DNA from: Azophilus sp965247035
GTDB lineage: Bacteria; Pseudomonadota; Gammaproteobacteria; Pseudomonadales; Azotimanducaceae
DNA: 64,000 nucleotides
Direction of reading: 5' to 3'
Assembly (NCBI GenBank): GCA_965247035.1
Contig: CBDFGJ010000001.1
Location: 1,054,001-1,118,000, forward strand
Shown here piece after piece: positions 15,116 to 24,418 of the stretch; the first letter of the stretch is position 1; every line of letters begins with the position of its first letter. The notes beneath the pieces were generated by a model. It had not been told where the DNA came from. It was given only the letters and a program-made list of their open reading frames with translations, and searched no databases. The translations under genes and the position numbers were made by a program.

Positions 15116-15604
15116 TCAGCTTCCGGGGCGCCGCCAAACCATCGCCACGCCTTCGCCCAGGGTAATGACCGTGCCCGGCTGGATGCGCAGACGCCAAGGC
15201 CGCAGCTTGAGCGCCGCAAAGCTCGGCGATTTGGCGTCGTCCCAACCGGGGATGACGGCCGGATCGTAACCCACTGGCGCTGGCGCATTGACAAACCGAT
15301 CCCATACCGCCTGTCGTCCGTCATCATCGAAGATCCATTCAGCTTGGCACTCAGCCACGCAGGTGTCCTGACTCGGCGTCCAATAGTTGCATGAAACGTA
15401 GGGGTTGGATCTCAAGTGCCCCCTTTTCAAGGGTGTTGGGCCGGTAGCCACCCAGCCAACTAGATCAGCCCCATCCCAGTGCCACAATGGATGCAGCACC
15501 CTGGACCAAGGACGCCCCTTGGCGTCCACCGTAGCGGCGGAGCACCAAACAATGGCATGAGCCATCTCAACGAAGGCCGGCGCGATGTTCTGAAGTGCGG
15601 TCAT
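15116..15604 (-). CDS. Pyridoxamine 5'-phosphate oxidase (PPOX)-fold protein
   Basis: 162 residues with the split-barrel flavin-binding pattern of general stress/PPOX-family proteins: WCSAATVDAKGRPWSRVLHP, LVGWVATGPTPLKRGHLRSN, PYVSCNYW, and an AVWDRF helix followed by KLRPWRLRI. These proteins bind FMN or F420 and act as small flavin reductases or nitroreductase-like enzymes; the substrate is unknown. It starts at ATG shortly upstream of the SelO stop and is transcribed the same way, so the two may share a transcript. Confidence 0.8.
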   Translation of the reverse strand: MTALQNIAPAFVEMAHAIVWCSAATVDAKGRPWSRVLHPLWHWDGADLVGWVATGPTPLKRGHLRSNPYVSCNYWTPSQDTCVAECQAEWIFDDDGRQAVWDRFVNAPAPVGYDPAVIPGWDDAKSPSFAALKLRPWRLRIQPGTVITLGEGVAMVWRRPGS

Positions 15605-15631
15605 ATGAACTCCTTGTTGTTGGGCATCGCA

Positions 15632-17266
15632 TCAAGAGCTGCAGGATAGTTGGGAACAGCCGGGCTTGGTACGCGCCCAATCCGGTCGCTTTTGCGCAAA
15701 CTCCTCCTTGCCCGGTTGGTCAGCATAGGGGTTGCGCAGGGTGTCCAGTAGCTGCCAAATCATGGAGGCATCACCGGCTTCAGCTTTGTCGATAGCAAGC
15801 TGCGCCAAGTAGTTACGCAGCACATATTTCGGGTTGACAGCGTTCATGGCGGCCCGTCGGTCTTGATCGGGCCGGCCTTCCCGGCGCGTTCTCTGCAGAT
15901 AGCGCACTAGCCAAGCGTTCACGCGTTCCTTGACTGCGCCAACCAATTCCTTCGGGTGGTAGTAGACGTGCATCAACCGATTGATCGGCTCTTCACCGCC
16001 ACGGTCCAAAAGGTCGGGCTTGAACTTGGCCAATGCGCGATAAAAGAGCGTTATGTCCGTTTCCGTGAGCTGCAGCACGGCATCAAGCTCGGTAAGCAAA
16101 TCCGTATCTGTCGGGCCAAGCGCCACGAACCCAAGTTTGGCCGCCATCATGCCGCGCCAGTGCCGCAAGTAGCTGGTTTCAAAGTCCCCAAGCGCCTGCT
16201 CCAAGGGTGCGGCCTCGCCCACCAGCGGGTACATGGCGTTGGCCAGTTGGGCGAGATTCCATTGCGCCACAGCCGGCTGATGGCCGAAGCAGTAACGGCG
16301 GCCAGCGGCGTCAGTGGTGTTCGGCGTCCAGTTTGGATCATAGTCCTCAAGCCAGCCGTATGGCCCGTAGTCTATGGTCAGCCCCAGCACCGACATGTTG
16401 TCCGTGTTCATGACACCATGCACAAAGCCAACGCGCATCCAATGGGCGATCATCTGTGCAGTGCGCTCGCAAACCTCGGCGAACCAGATGCTGGGCAAAC
16501 CCGCATCGTCAATCGCCCGGTCCTCAAGCAAGTGCGAAAAGTCCGTGCGCACCGTGTAGTTGAAGAAATCGCGCAACAGGTTTGTCTCCCGCCGAGCGGC
16601 AAGCATCTGGAAATGCCCAAAACGGGTGAACGAAGGCGCTGTGCGACAAACCACCGCGCCCGGTTCCAGCGCCTGATGACCATCATAGAGGATATCGCGC
16701 ATCACCTGCTCGCCGGTCAACGCAAGGCTGAGGGCCCGGGTGGTGGGCACGCCCAAGTAGTGCATGGCTTCGCTGCACAGAAACTCGCGCAGGGAGGACC
16801 GCAACACCGCCATGCCGTCCGCCGTGCGGGCGTACGGGGTCGGCCCCGCACCCTTGAGCTGCAGGGCTTGCCGACCGCTAGGGCCGACCACTTCGCCGAG
16901 GGTGATCGCCCGGCCGTCGCCGAGTTGTCCCGCCCACTGGCCGAACTGATGGCCGCCATAGCAGGTGGCGTGGGGATCCATGCCCGGCAGCACGCGATTG
17001 CCGGAGAACACTTGCACAAAAACATCCGTAGCGCAGTCCTCAGCCGAAAGCCCCAGTTGTTGAGCCACCTCAGGTGAGTAGGCAAGCAGCGATGGCTTCG
17101 CCACCGGCGTTGGCAAAACCCGAGAGTACAACGCTTGCCGCACTTGACGACGAGCGCTGCCCTGCACGGGATCGGCTGGCAGGCACCGGGTGAAGCTGTT
17201 GTCGAACCGCAGGGCGGGCAAGGCGGCTTGCGCGTCATCGGTCTCCAATGCGCTAGTCAGGACCAC
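15632..17266 (-). CDS. selO: SelO protein adenylyltransferase (YdiU/UPF0061)
   Basis: 544 residues, close to the family length. Typical blocks are YSGHQFG-like CYGGHQFGQWAGQLGDGRAI, ELQLKGAGPTPYAR-like LQLKGAGPTPYARTADGMAV, SSLREFLCSEAMHYLGVPTT, FGHFQ and the metal-binding VHGVMNTDNMS...DYGPYG. SelO is a pseudokinase-fold enzyme that transfers AMP to Ser/Thr/Tyr of redox-related proteins. The tail WARTKPGCSQLSCSS has cysteine at the third-last position, where eukaryotic SelO carries selenocysteine. GTG start with GGAGA just upstream. Confidence 0.95.
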   Translation of the reverse strand: MVLTSALETDDAQAALPALRFDNSFTRCLPADPVQGSARRQVRQALYSRVLPTPVAKPSLLAYSPEVAQQLGLSAEDCATDVFVQVFSGNRVLPGMDPHATCYGGHQFGQWAGQLGDGRAITLGEVVGPSGRQALQLKGAGPTPYARTADGMAVLRSSLREFLCSEAMHYLGVPTTRALSLALTGEQVMRDILYDGHQALEPGAVVCRTAPSFTRFGHFQMLAARRETNLLRDFFNYTVRTDFSHLLEDRAIDDAGLPSIWFAEVCERTAQMIAHWMRVGFVHGVMNTDNMSVLGLTIDYGPYGWLEDYDPNWTPNTTDAAGRRYCFGHQPAVAQWNLAQLANAMYPLVGEAAPLEQALGDFETSYLRHWRGMMAAKLGFVALGPTDTDLLTELDAVLQLTETDITLFYRALAKFKPDLLDRGGEEPINRLMHVYYHPKELVGAVKERVNAWLVRYLQRTRREGRPDQDRRAAMNAVNPKYVLRNYLAQLAIDKAEAGDASMIWQLLDTLRNPYADQPGKEEFAQKRPDWARTKPGCSQLSCSS

Positions 17267-17315
17267 AGGCTCTCCACATCAGCAGCATTCCTTGAAAGCG
17301 GGATAGGGAGCGACC

Positions 17316-17983
17316 CTAGCGAACGAACACAACCCGTTTCACGCCATCGCGGGCACCGAAGCGCAGTTCCACATCTCGGCCAAGCAGTTCGCTTACGCGC
17401 AGATGAAGCTCAAGCTCACTAATCAACGGGTTGCTCTGTTGTTCGTCCTCCGCATGGACTTCCACCTCCAAGCGGCACCACTCACCCCGGCACTCTACCG
17501 CATAAACATCGGCACTCTACCGTCGGCGTCGGGAATCCAGTTGAAGTCCACCGATGGTTCGGCTACGGCATCCAAGGTCCAAAACTCCTCTTCAAAGGAG
17601 AGCGCATCGGCTAGGGGAGCCTCAGCAAATTTCCGCGCCAAACCCGCAATCATCTCCCGCAAGGGCACAGTCTCGGAATTCACGCCCGGGTTGGGACCAC
17701 CAGCCTTAAGATCGGATGATAGCCGCTCCGGTGAATCCGCTTCCACCAAACCTGAATCACCCTCCGACACTGCAAGTTTGCGCAGTTGCGCCTCAACGGC
17801 GCCAAGACGCACCCTCATGCCAGCAACCTCTGCGGCCAAACGCCTAATCTCGTCGGCAAGGTCTGATTCCGCAACGATGGGGGCGAAACCGGCATCTGGC
17901 CCGCGCCAGTCATTTAGGACGAGCAGAAATCCGCTGCAAAGAACGACAACACCAAATGCAACGACAACCCATTTCCGCTTCAA
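17316..17983 (-). pseudogene. Single-pass membrane protein with C-terminal frameshift
   Basis: Starts with a membrane anchor (KRKWVVVAFGVVVLCSGFLL), then a heptad-rich helix (DEIRRLAAEVAGMRVRLGAV) and a periplasmic region. The frame stops after GRVPMFMR. A near-exact repeat of GGTAGAGTGCCG separated by 22 bases lies at that point, and the coding pattern continues in another frame as VECRGEWCRLEVEVHAEDEQ to FGARDGVKRVVFVR. A 22-base duplication therefore seems to have broken a protein of about 220 residues. The truncated 162-residue form may still be made. Family unknown. Confidence 0.6.
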
Positions 17984-18078
17984 TGAAGGACATCCCCAAA
18001 ATCAAGCCTTGAAGTTCGCCACAGGATGCCAAACGACGTTGAATGCTGACGCGGCTTGATCAGACGTTCAGCCGAAAC

Positions 18079-18537
18079 TCAAAAGGCGTACTGATAAATG
18101 CCGAAAAGGGCCGCACCGGGGGGAAGCCTGCAGGCTAGGTTAAACCAGCTAGCCACCTCAACGGACTCCAATTCCCATAGAATAGCGTCACCGTTTTCCG
18201 GATCAATTGTCACCGAACGGCCAAAGCCGCGGCCGTTCGGCCTTTCCCGGAGAATGCACAGAACATCCTCCGTAGTGGAGCCATAATTGCCAATCGCCGC
18301 GATGGCATTAAACCGGGTCGGACTTAAAGAGTAATCATTGCGAATGAGCGGGCACAACACCCAAAGCATCCTTTCGCCAGCGTTGACCAGTCCTCTATCC
18401 AGCCATTGAAACTCCCTGCTTTGAGCGCCGTTGATGGCCTCGCATACGCCGGCGTCCACAAAGTTCCCTTGGGTCCAGCTCATTGACGGAGCGAGCAGCA
18501 AGGTCAAACAGGTTAGTAACTTCCTCATCTCAATCAT
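18079..18537 (-). CDS. Secreted protein of unknown function
   Basis: 152 residues with a signal peptide (MRKLLTCLTLLLAPSMSWTQ; the ATG three codons later than the first may be the true start). The mature domain has three cysteines (VCEAI, VLCPL, CILRERP) and ends in GAALFGIYQYAF. It looks like a small globular envelope protein with the pattern VNAGERMLWVLCPLIRNDYS. No family recognised. It is encoded upstream of the frameshifted membrane protein in the same direction. Confidence 0.65.
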   Translation of the reverse strand: MIEMRKLLTCLTLLLAPSMSWTQGNFVDAGVCEAINGAQSREFQWLDRGLVNAGERMLWVLCPLIRNDYSLSPTRFNAIAAIGNYGSTTEDVLCILRERPNGRGFGRSVTIDPENGDAILWELESVEVASWFNLACRLPPGAALFGIYQYAF

Positions 18538-18592
18538 CTAGTCAGAATTCATAGCCTCAGCGTAAAACCAAGCCCATGCGAATGCAACTGAT

Positions 18593-18780
18593 TGTACGGG
18601 CTCAGGGCATTTCGGAATTTTTCGATTGGGCAGCCATGGAGCGCTTGTCCGCGAATGCGGCCGGTGTCAACAAGCTGAACGGGCGCGGCGACGTCCCAAA
18701 TCCGTTCGACTACTCAATCAACGCCCAGCGCCGGTCCCGGGTGGCGCCAACCGGTCCCGCGGTCTCAATGGCGTTACCGT
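18593..18780 (+). mobile_element. Transposon end with terminal repeat, copy 1
   Basis: TGTACGGGCTCAG...CATTTCGGAATTTTTCG is the terminal inverted repeat shared with copies at 28.7 kb, 31.5 kb and 48.5 kb. It is followed, on the opposite strand, by the transposase C-terminus LLTPAAFADKRSMAA. Only this end remains; the element is truncated into the decayed TPP-enzyme gene. Confidence 0.75.
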
Positions 18781-18784
18781 TCAA

Positions 18785-19495
18785 CGTGTACAACCACAGC
18801 CAAGTGATGGTCCTCGGCAAAGGCGCTCTTGCCGTCTATGCTGGCGGTGACTGGAATGCTACAGGCCTCCGCCAGTGCTTGCAGCTCTGGCCAAGCGCGG
18901 GGTAGTGGCCACCTTGGCCGGCGTAGATGACGGGACGTTCAGCCGCGGCCAAAGCCCTCGCAGCCGTCCGAGCCGCTTCCGGGTCCGGCGCTGTGCGCGT
19001 TTTGTAGCTGGGGTGGTAAGCTCAATTCTCCGGCACGTCCGCGCCGAACACGTCCACTGGCGCCTCAATGAGCACCGGGCCTGAGCGGCTGTTGCGCAAC
19101 TGAAACAACGCCCACCGCATCAACTCCGGCAACGCTTGGCCCATGGTGAGCGGCTTCGCCCACTTGGTGGCTTGGCGCATGTTTTGCGTGGAATTGAAGT
19201 CGGGGTAGTAGTTGGCCAAGCGCCGGGGATAGCCAGCATCACCAGGATGGGTGCGGATTCCGAATAGGCCTGCGCCACCCGGCCAAAGGCGTTCTTCGCG
19301 CCGGGGCCGTGCTGCATGCAGAAAACACCCAGCCATCCCCGGACCACAACCGCGAATAGGCGTCGGCCATGTGCAGGCCGGTGCGCTCTGACCGAACGAT
19401 CATGGTGCGGATGTCCTCGTTTGCCGCCGCTTCGATAATCGGGTTGACCGGATAGGCGAACAACAGGTCAACGCCTTCCGCCTTCAGCACCTTGC
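18785..19495 (-). pseudogene. Thiamine-pyrophosphate enzyme (acetolactate synthase-like) remnant
   Basis: Successive frames read LKAEGVDLLFAYPVNPIIEA, MIVRSERTGLHMADAYSRL, VFCMQHGPGAKNAFGRVAQA, LRNSRSGPVLIEAPVDVFGA, RALAAAERPVIYAGQG and PELQALAEACSIPVTASIDG. This is the N-terminal PYR domain, including the catalytic Glu region (SERTG), and the start of the middle domain of a ThDP-dependent decarboxylase/synthase. At least four frameshifts break it. It ends in the neighbouring transposon end before the PP domain with its GDG motif. Clearly dead. Confidence 0.8.
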
Positions 19496-20419
19496 CTATG
19501 GCTTGGCCGACTTTCCTGCCATAGCCCAGTGCTTAATGAGATGATGGGCGATGGCCATAGCGCCTGGCACCTTAAGCACTCTCGAACTTTCCTTAAGAGC
19601 AGCAATCACTTCCGCCCGCTCAAACCAGCGCACGTCCGCCATCTCCTCCGGGTCCATACATATCTCCGTGCTTTGCGCACGGCCATGACAGCCGATCATA
19701 AGCGATGAGGGGAACGGCCAGGGTTGGGAGGAGTGGTAGCGCACTTCGCCGACGACCACTCCAGCCTCCTCAAACACCTCCCGACGCACCGCCTCCTCCA
19801 TGGATTCACCTTGGTCCATAAAGCCAGCCAAGGTGGAGTACATGCCCATCCGCACCAATGGCCCCTTGGGCTGACCCAGTAGACAACGCTCGCCATCGTC
19901 TATCAACATGATGACGACCGGATCAGTGCGCGGAAAATGCTCCGCGCCGCAAGCTTGGCAGAGCCGCAAATGGCCGCCCCGTCGGGGTGTCGTCGGTTGG
20001 CCGCACTGGCTGCAGAACCGATGCCGATCATGCCAACCAATCTGCGCCCTCGCTTGGGCGATGACACCCGTATCCGCACCGGCTAGGCGCATGGCAGCCG
20101 CACGACAATCCTCAAACCGCCAGCCGCCGTCCAGCCCCAACCGGCCCAGAGGGTTCCCTGCACCGGCAAGGTCCACGGCGAAATGAGCCACGTCACCGGC
20201 CAAGCCAAGCAGGACCGGCGCAACGCCACTGCCAACCTGCTCAACCTCCGCCTTGGAAATCCAACCTAGGGCATGGCCCCTAAGCAGCACTTTGAGTTCG
20301 GAAAACGGCAGGAAACGGCTAGCAAAGTTTGCTTCTGCGTCCGCCAACCAAGCCGCATCCCGACGTTGCGCGTCGGCGCGATCCAACGGATTGCCGCTGA
20401 AGGTGTGAACCATGCCCAT
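19496..20419 (-). CDS. nudC: NADH pyrophosphatase / RNA decapping Nudix hydrolase
   Basis: About 308 residues. The N-terminal domain has SGNPLDRADAQRRDAAWLAD. A zinc ribbon follows (CSQCGQ...CQACGAEHFPRTDP), then the Nudix box GFMDQGESMEEAVRREVFEEAG with catalytic EExG glutamates, and SQPWPFPSSLM, the diagnostic SQPWPFPxS segment of NudC. It hydrolyses NAD(H) and removes NAD caps from RNA. Start is uncertain: ATG at GMVHTFSG fits the family best, but in-frame ATGs lie 48 and 147 bases upstream and none has a good ribosome site. A fragmentary second copy lies at 26.1 kb. Confidence 0.88.
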   Translation of the reverse strand: MGMVHTFSGNPLDRADAQRRDAAWLADAEANFASRFLPFSELKVLLRGHALGWISKAEVEQVGSGVAPVLLGLAGDVAHFAVDLAGAGNPLGRLGLDGGWRFEDCRAAAMRLAGADTGVIAQARAQIGWHDRHRFCSQCGQPTTPRRGGHLRLCQACGAEHFPRTDPVVIMLIDDGERCLLGQPKGPLVRMGMYSTLAGFMDQGESMEEAVRREVFEEAGVVVGEVRYHSSQPWPFPSSLMIGCHGRAQSTEICMDPEEMADVRWFERAEVIAALKESSRVLKVPGAMAIAHHLIKHWAMAGKSAKP

Positions 20420-20842
20420 AGGCGCAATCTGATTGTTGAATGGCTGTGTTGGCGGGATTAAGATCATATCAGCATTGGGCGCAGCCCATGTAGGGCCCAA
20501 CAAACAGCTGATGCTTCGTTTGCCCTTGCTTACAGGCCGGGCTTTCTTTTTAATGGGCTTTAGCACCTACTTGGCAAGGGGGCTGCTTATGAACGCCGGT
20601 CAGCCAGTGTTGATCGTCCACTCCGAAAGCGGTGCCGTAAACGCCTTCTACAACACTTGCAGCCATCGTGGTGCCCCCATCGTCACCCAAGAATTCGGCC
20701 AACGGGCGCGTGTGCAAGTACCACGGCTGGACCTACAACCACGAGGGCGACCTGCTCGCCATCAGAGACCCGGAGGACTTCCGCGGTTTGGACTTTTCCT
20801 GCCGCAGCCTGAAGGCCATCCGCTGCGAACGCTTCGGCAACT
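19800..20842. repeat. Left arm of a diverged direct repeat (nudC-Rieske)
   Basis: Matches 26,110-26,937 in the same order and orientation: the nudC zinc-ribbon/Nudix region, then an upstream spacer, then the Rieske N-terminal coding region. Differences are scattered through it, and each arm has its own internal deletion (Rieske residues 4-77 here, the nudC N-terminus in the other). The insert between the arms is the TrlF defence island. Confidence 0.8.
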
Positions 20843-20856
20843 ATAGAGTAAAGTAA
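20589..20856 (+). pseudogene. Rieske oxygenase N-terminal remnant
   Basis: Starts like the intact gene at 26,457 (same spacer, LARGL then MNA) but jumps at once to GQPVLIVHSESGAVNAFYNT, a deletion of about 74 codons. It shifts frame after TQEFGQR (CKYHGW continues in another frame) and ends at RCERFGN, where the defence island begins. The CSH ligand pair is present. No function expected. Confidence 0.8.
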
Positions 20857-20915
20857 GCGGTGGCAGTGTCATCCTCCCATGGCACCCCGCAACACCCACA
20901 GCAAAGCAGCAGAAA

Positions 20916-21712
20916 ATGGCGAGACAAACCAAAAAATCGGCAAACAAACCGCTCGAACCCTACCAGCACACCGACAAACAGCGGGCAAATAACCCGCAGG
21001 TCGGGCTGGTTACACCGAGCAGCGACCCGGACAAGGGCGAGAAGCGGCGTTATGAATACGACCCGCACCTTGACCCGCAACTGCAATGGGCGAGCAAAGC
21101 CGAGCACACTTCTTTTGAGGTGCCGACCCAGTCCCTGCATGTGCATGAGCGCATTGATCCGCGCACCATTGTGGAGGCGGTCAGGAAGCGGCAAAGGACA
21201 TTGACGAAACCGCTTGGCCCGGGGTGCAGATGTTGAAGGTGCAGATGAACGCCGATCTGCAAACCGATGATCTGAAAAAGAAACGCGCCAGTAATGAAAG
21301 TTTTTGGCTGGTTGGGCAACCGGATATGAGTTTGCGCCGAACCCGCCGAGGCGAGAACACAGATAGGTGGCAAGTGGAAGTGCATGGCTTTGATTATTTC
21401 AACACCAAAAGCGGTGATGTGGAATCCGGCAATACGGAAAAAATCGCGGTCTGGATGTTGGATACCGACTACGACGGCAGAAGCCTGTATCCCTCCCAGG
21501 TGTTCTTCCCCATGGTGGGCGCCAAAGAAGGCTGGAGCAAACTGGCAAGAAACCTCAAATCCGAGATAGATGACGAGTTAATCAAAGCTTACCGCGGCAC
21601 CCTTCCCCTGCCGTTTGACCTTGGTGAAAATGAACGTATCGCTGTTAAAATAATCGATGATAGAGGGATAGAAAATTTGCGGGTTTGGGGTGCGCCGACG
21701 GAGGTGAAATGA
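20916..21712 (+). pseudogene. Type III-like DNA methyltransferase with catalytic core deleted
   Basis: The first ~90 residues (KRRYEYDPHLDPQLQW, AEHTSFEVPTQSLHVHERID, PRTIVEAVRK) are the conserved N-terminus of a large site-specific DNA methyltransferase. The frame then changes near 21,185 and continues as DIDETAWPGVQMLKVQMNAD, KKKRASNESFWLVGQPDMSL and KIAVWMLDTDYDGRSLYPSQ, which is the C-terminus of the same family. The several hundred residues with the DPPY and FxGxG motifs are gone. The stop overlaps the trlF start, showing the former operon order. No methylation activity is possible. Confidence 0.75.
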
Positions 21713-24402
21713 TGAGCAATCAAGTTCAATACGAGGGCGCACGTTTTTATAAGTGCGCACTACAGGTTAATCCGTTTAATTATGCCAGATATCGTGGAGA
21801 AACCGTTCCGGACGAGCAAACCTATAACCAGCAGATACTTGAGGGCTGTCGTGAAAATGACGTCCGTGTCGTTGGTCTTGCTGATCATGGAAGCATTGAA
21901 AATTCAAAAATACTACGGACTTATTTAACCGACAATGACATTATCGTATTCCCGGGTTTTGAGATCGCCAGTTCGGAAAAAATCCACATGGTATGCTTGT
22001 ATCAGGAAGACATAAGTGATGTTCTACTCAATCAATTTCTTGGTCAATTGATAGGGGACAATATTTCAAAACTTCAATCTCAACAGACGCATCCCTCATC
22101 ATTCAGTTGCGAAGAGATTGCTAAGAAAATTTTGGATGATCAGGGTGGCTTCTGGTACGCCGCACACATGACCGGCAAGAATGGCTTGCTGAGACTGAGC
22201 GGGGCAGGCGACAATTTTGTCCATCTCTGGAAAAACGACAAATTCGTAATTGCTGGACAAATTCCGGGGCGGTTAGAGGACTTGAATGTAGATAGCGGTG
22301 ATTTAAGAAAATACCGTGGAATCATTGAAAATGAAAATCCTGACTATAAACGCGAAAAACTTATCGCCACTATCAATGCGAAGGATGTAGCCAATCCGAC
22401 AACGATTTCGCATCCATCAGCGTCTTGCCGAATTAAAATGACCGAACCGGGCTTTAAAGCCTTTCGTTCGGCGTTCTATGACCCAGAATCCCGTGTTCGC
22501 CTGAATCATCAAATCCCGGACACACCCTATTCGTGCATAAAATCAGTCCAATGGGAAGGTGCCGGCTTTTTTGCAAGCAACAGCATTGCATTTTCCAAAC
22601 ATTTGAACGCGTTTATTGGTGGCCGCGGCACGGGAAAATCTACTTTAATTGAAAGCATACGCTATGTCCTGGGTCTGCCGTATCATAGCGAAAACGACAA
22701 AGTCTTGGAATCTATTTCCAAGAATAATCTCAGCGGTTCGGAAATCACGTTGAAAGTCACCTCGAAGGTGCAACAGGGACAAAACTACACCATCAGCAGG
22801 CAATTTGGTGAACACGCCGTAGTAAAAAACGAGCAGGAAGAAGTTTCACATCTGAGCCCAGGCGATATCCTGCCGGATATTGAGTTGCTTGGGCAAAATG
22901 AAATTCTAGAAATTGAAAGAAATGAGAATGCCAAGCTGATGCTTATCAGGCGCTTCTTGCCGGACAGCCATCAATTTGATGAGCGGATTCAAGAGATCAA
23001 GCAGAGATTAAAAACCAATAGAGCAAAACTTATTAAGGCCACCGAAGAATATGACCGATTGAGCTCAGCCGTTCAAAGTGAAGCCAAGCTCAAAGAGCAA
23101 GTTAAAAAATTCCAAGAGCTTGGGGTACAAGAGAAGCTCAAAAACGCCAGTTTACTTGAAAAAGAGACACAGGCCCAAAAAAGAAGCGAAGAACAATTCC
23201 GTTTAGTGCGGGAGTGGTTTGGTGGTTATGGGGATGTTTTCGATTTGGCATTTTTGCAGGATGAGAATATCAGCGGGCTACCTAACAAAACGCTATTGGT
23301 GAGTATACGACGGGTATTAGAGGAACTGCAAACGCATCTGGATCAATTGACTAGGCAAATCGGAGATTATGAAAAGAAAGCCTACAGCGCCTATAAAATA
23401 TTAAAGGGAAATTGGCTTGAATCCTCGGAAAATATACAGAATGATTTGAATCAAGCCATTAGTAAATTGCCGAATCATGCAGGAACACCAGGGAGACAAT
23501 TGGGTGGAGAATATACCCGTATCGTGCAACAGCTAACGAATATAGAACAGAAGAAAAGAGAACATAGACGGCAGAGTAATTTGATTACTACTATTAATAA
23601 TGAGAGAAATCAACTGCTCGCAGAATATCTTGATGCCTTCTCCACTCGCTTTAGAAATATGAGCAGAGCTGTGGAAAAATTGAACACTAATGGCTTGAAG
23701 GGCAAAGTAAAAATTAATATATTGCGTTGTGAAAATAAGCAAACACTTAAAAAGTTTATGCAGGATATTGAAGGAATTGGCCAATCAAAAACGAGATGGC
23801 TGGATGAGGAAAACATACAACTGGATTTGGTGCAGTGGTCACGATGGATAGAGGCAAAAGATGCTGACGCTTTCATGGGTAAATATAAATCATTCGGATT
23901 AACCAAAGGCACCGTTGATGGGTTGTTAAGCCTGACCATAGAGAAGCGGATGGTATTGGAGGAAATAGAGTTAGAGGATGTCGTCAGAATTGAACTGAAT
24001 GTTTCTCATGAGGGTGAGGACGAACGCTATGTATCGCTGGAAAACCTTTCCACTGGCCAGAAATGCACGGCAATCTTGAACCTGTTATTGCTGGACAGAG
24101 ATGATCCTTTAATTGTTGATCAACCCGAAGACAATCTGGATAATGCTTTTATCGCCGATCGTATTGTGAAAGACATTCGCAAATTCAAAACCAACAGGCA
24201 GTTTTTGTTTGCTACTCATAACGCCAACATTCCAATACTTGGTGATGCTGAATTAATCGTAGTATTAAGCAGTGGTGCCGGTAAAGGGAAGATCGAACAT
24301 AAAGGTTCAATTGATAAAGAAGAAGTGCGTCATCAAGCAGCTGAGATATTGGAAGGTGGAAAAACAGCATTTGAAATGCGCAAAAATAAATACGGTTTTT
24401 AA
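21712..24402 (+). CDS. TrlF-family PHP-SMC AAA-like ATPase
   Basis: 896 residues: a PHP-like N-terminal domain (VVGLADHGSIEN, IVFPGFEIAS), then a split SMC/Rad50-type ATPase. Walker A is GGRGTGKST (303-311). Long coiled-coil stretches lie at roughly 400-650. The ABC signature is LSTGQKCTAIL, Walker B is PLIVDQPEDNLDN and the switch histidine FATHNANIP. The N-terminal strand reads CALQVNPF, without the HxH that begins a catalytic PHP metal site. GGAGG is seven bases before the ATG, itself overlapping the mod stop. TrlF proteins are tied to RNA/DNA-targeting defence modules. The frame is fully open although neighbouring mod and res are destroyed. Confidence 0.88.
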   Translation: MSNQVQYEGARFYKCALQVNPFNYARYRGETVPDEQTYNQQILEGCRENDVRVVGLADHGSIENSKILRTYLTDNDIIVFPGFEIASSEKIHMVCLYQEDISDVLLNQFLGQLIGDNISKLQSQQTHPSSFSCEEIAKKILDDQGGFWYAAHMTGKNGLLRLSGAGDNFVHLWKNDKFVIAGQIPGRLEDLNVDSGDLRKYRGIIENENPDYKREKLIATINAKDVANPTTISHPSASCRIKMTEPGFKAFRSAFYDPESRVRLNHQIPDTPYSCIKSVQWEGAGFFASNSIAFSKHLNAFIGGRGTGKSTLIESIRYVLGLPYHSENDKVLESISKNNLSGSEITLKVTSKVQQGQNYTISRQFGEHAVVKNEQEEVSHLSPGDILPDIELLGQNEILEIERNENAKLMLIRRFLPDSHQFDERIQEIKQRLKTNRAKLIKATEEYDRLSSAVQSEAKLKEQVKKFQELGVQEKLKNASLLEKETQAQKRSEEQFRLVREWFGGYGDVFDLAFLQDENISGLPNKTLLVSIRRVLEELQTHLDQLTRQIGDYEKKAYSAYKILKGNWLESSENIQNDLNQAISKLPNHAGTPGRQLGGEYTRIVQQLTNIEQKKREHRRQSNLITTINNERNQLLAEYLDAFSTRFRNMSRAVEKLNTNGLKGKVKINILRCENKQTLKKFMQDIEGIGQSKTRWLDEENIQLDLVQWSRWIEAKDADAFMGKYKSFGLTKGTVDGLLSLTIEKRMVLEEIELEDVVRIELNVSHEGEDERYVSLENLSTGQKCTAILNLLLLDRDDPLIVDQPEDNLDNAFIADRIVKDIRKFKTNRQFLFATHNANIPILGDAELIVVLSSGAGKGKIEHKGSIDKEEVRHQAAEILEGGKTAFEMRKNKYGF

Positions 24403-24418
24403 CAGGGGTTAAGCCCGA

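Noticed and set aside
15956..17077. A 373-codon plus-strand frame inside selO
   Set aside because: Antisense shadow in GC-rich DNA; the minus strand encodes complete SelO motifs.
15632..17266. SelO as a selenoprotein
   Set aside because: The third-last codon encodes cysteine, not UGA.
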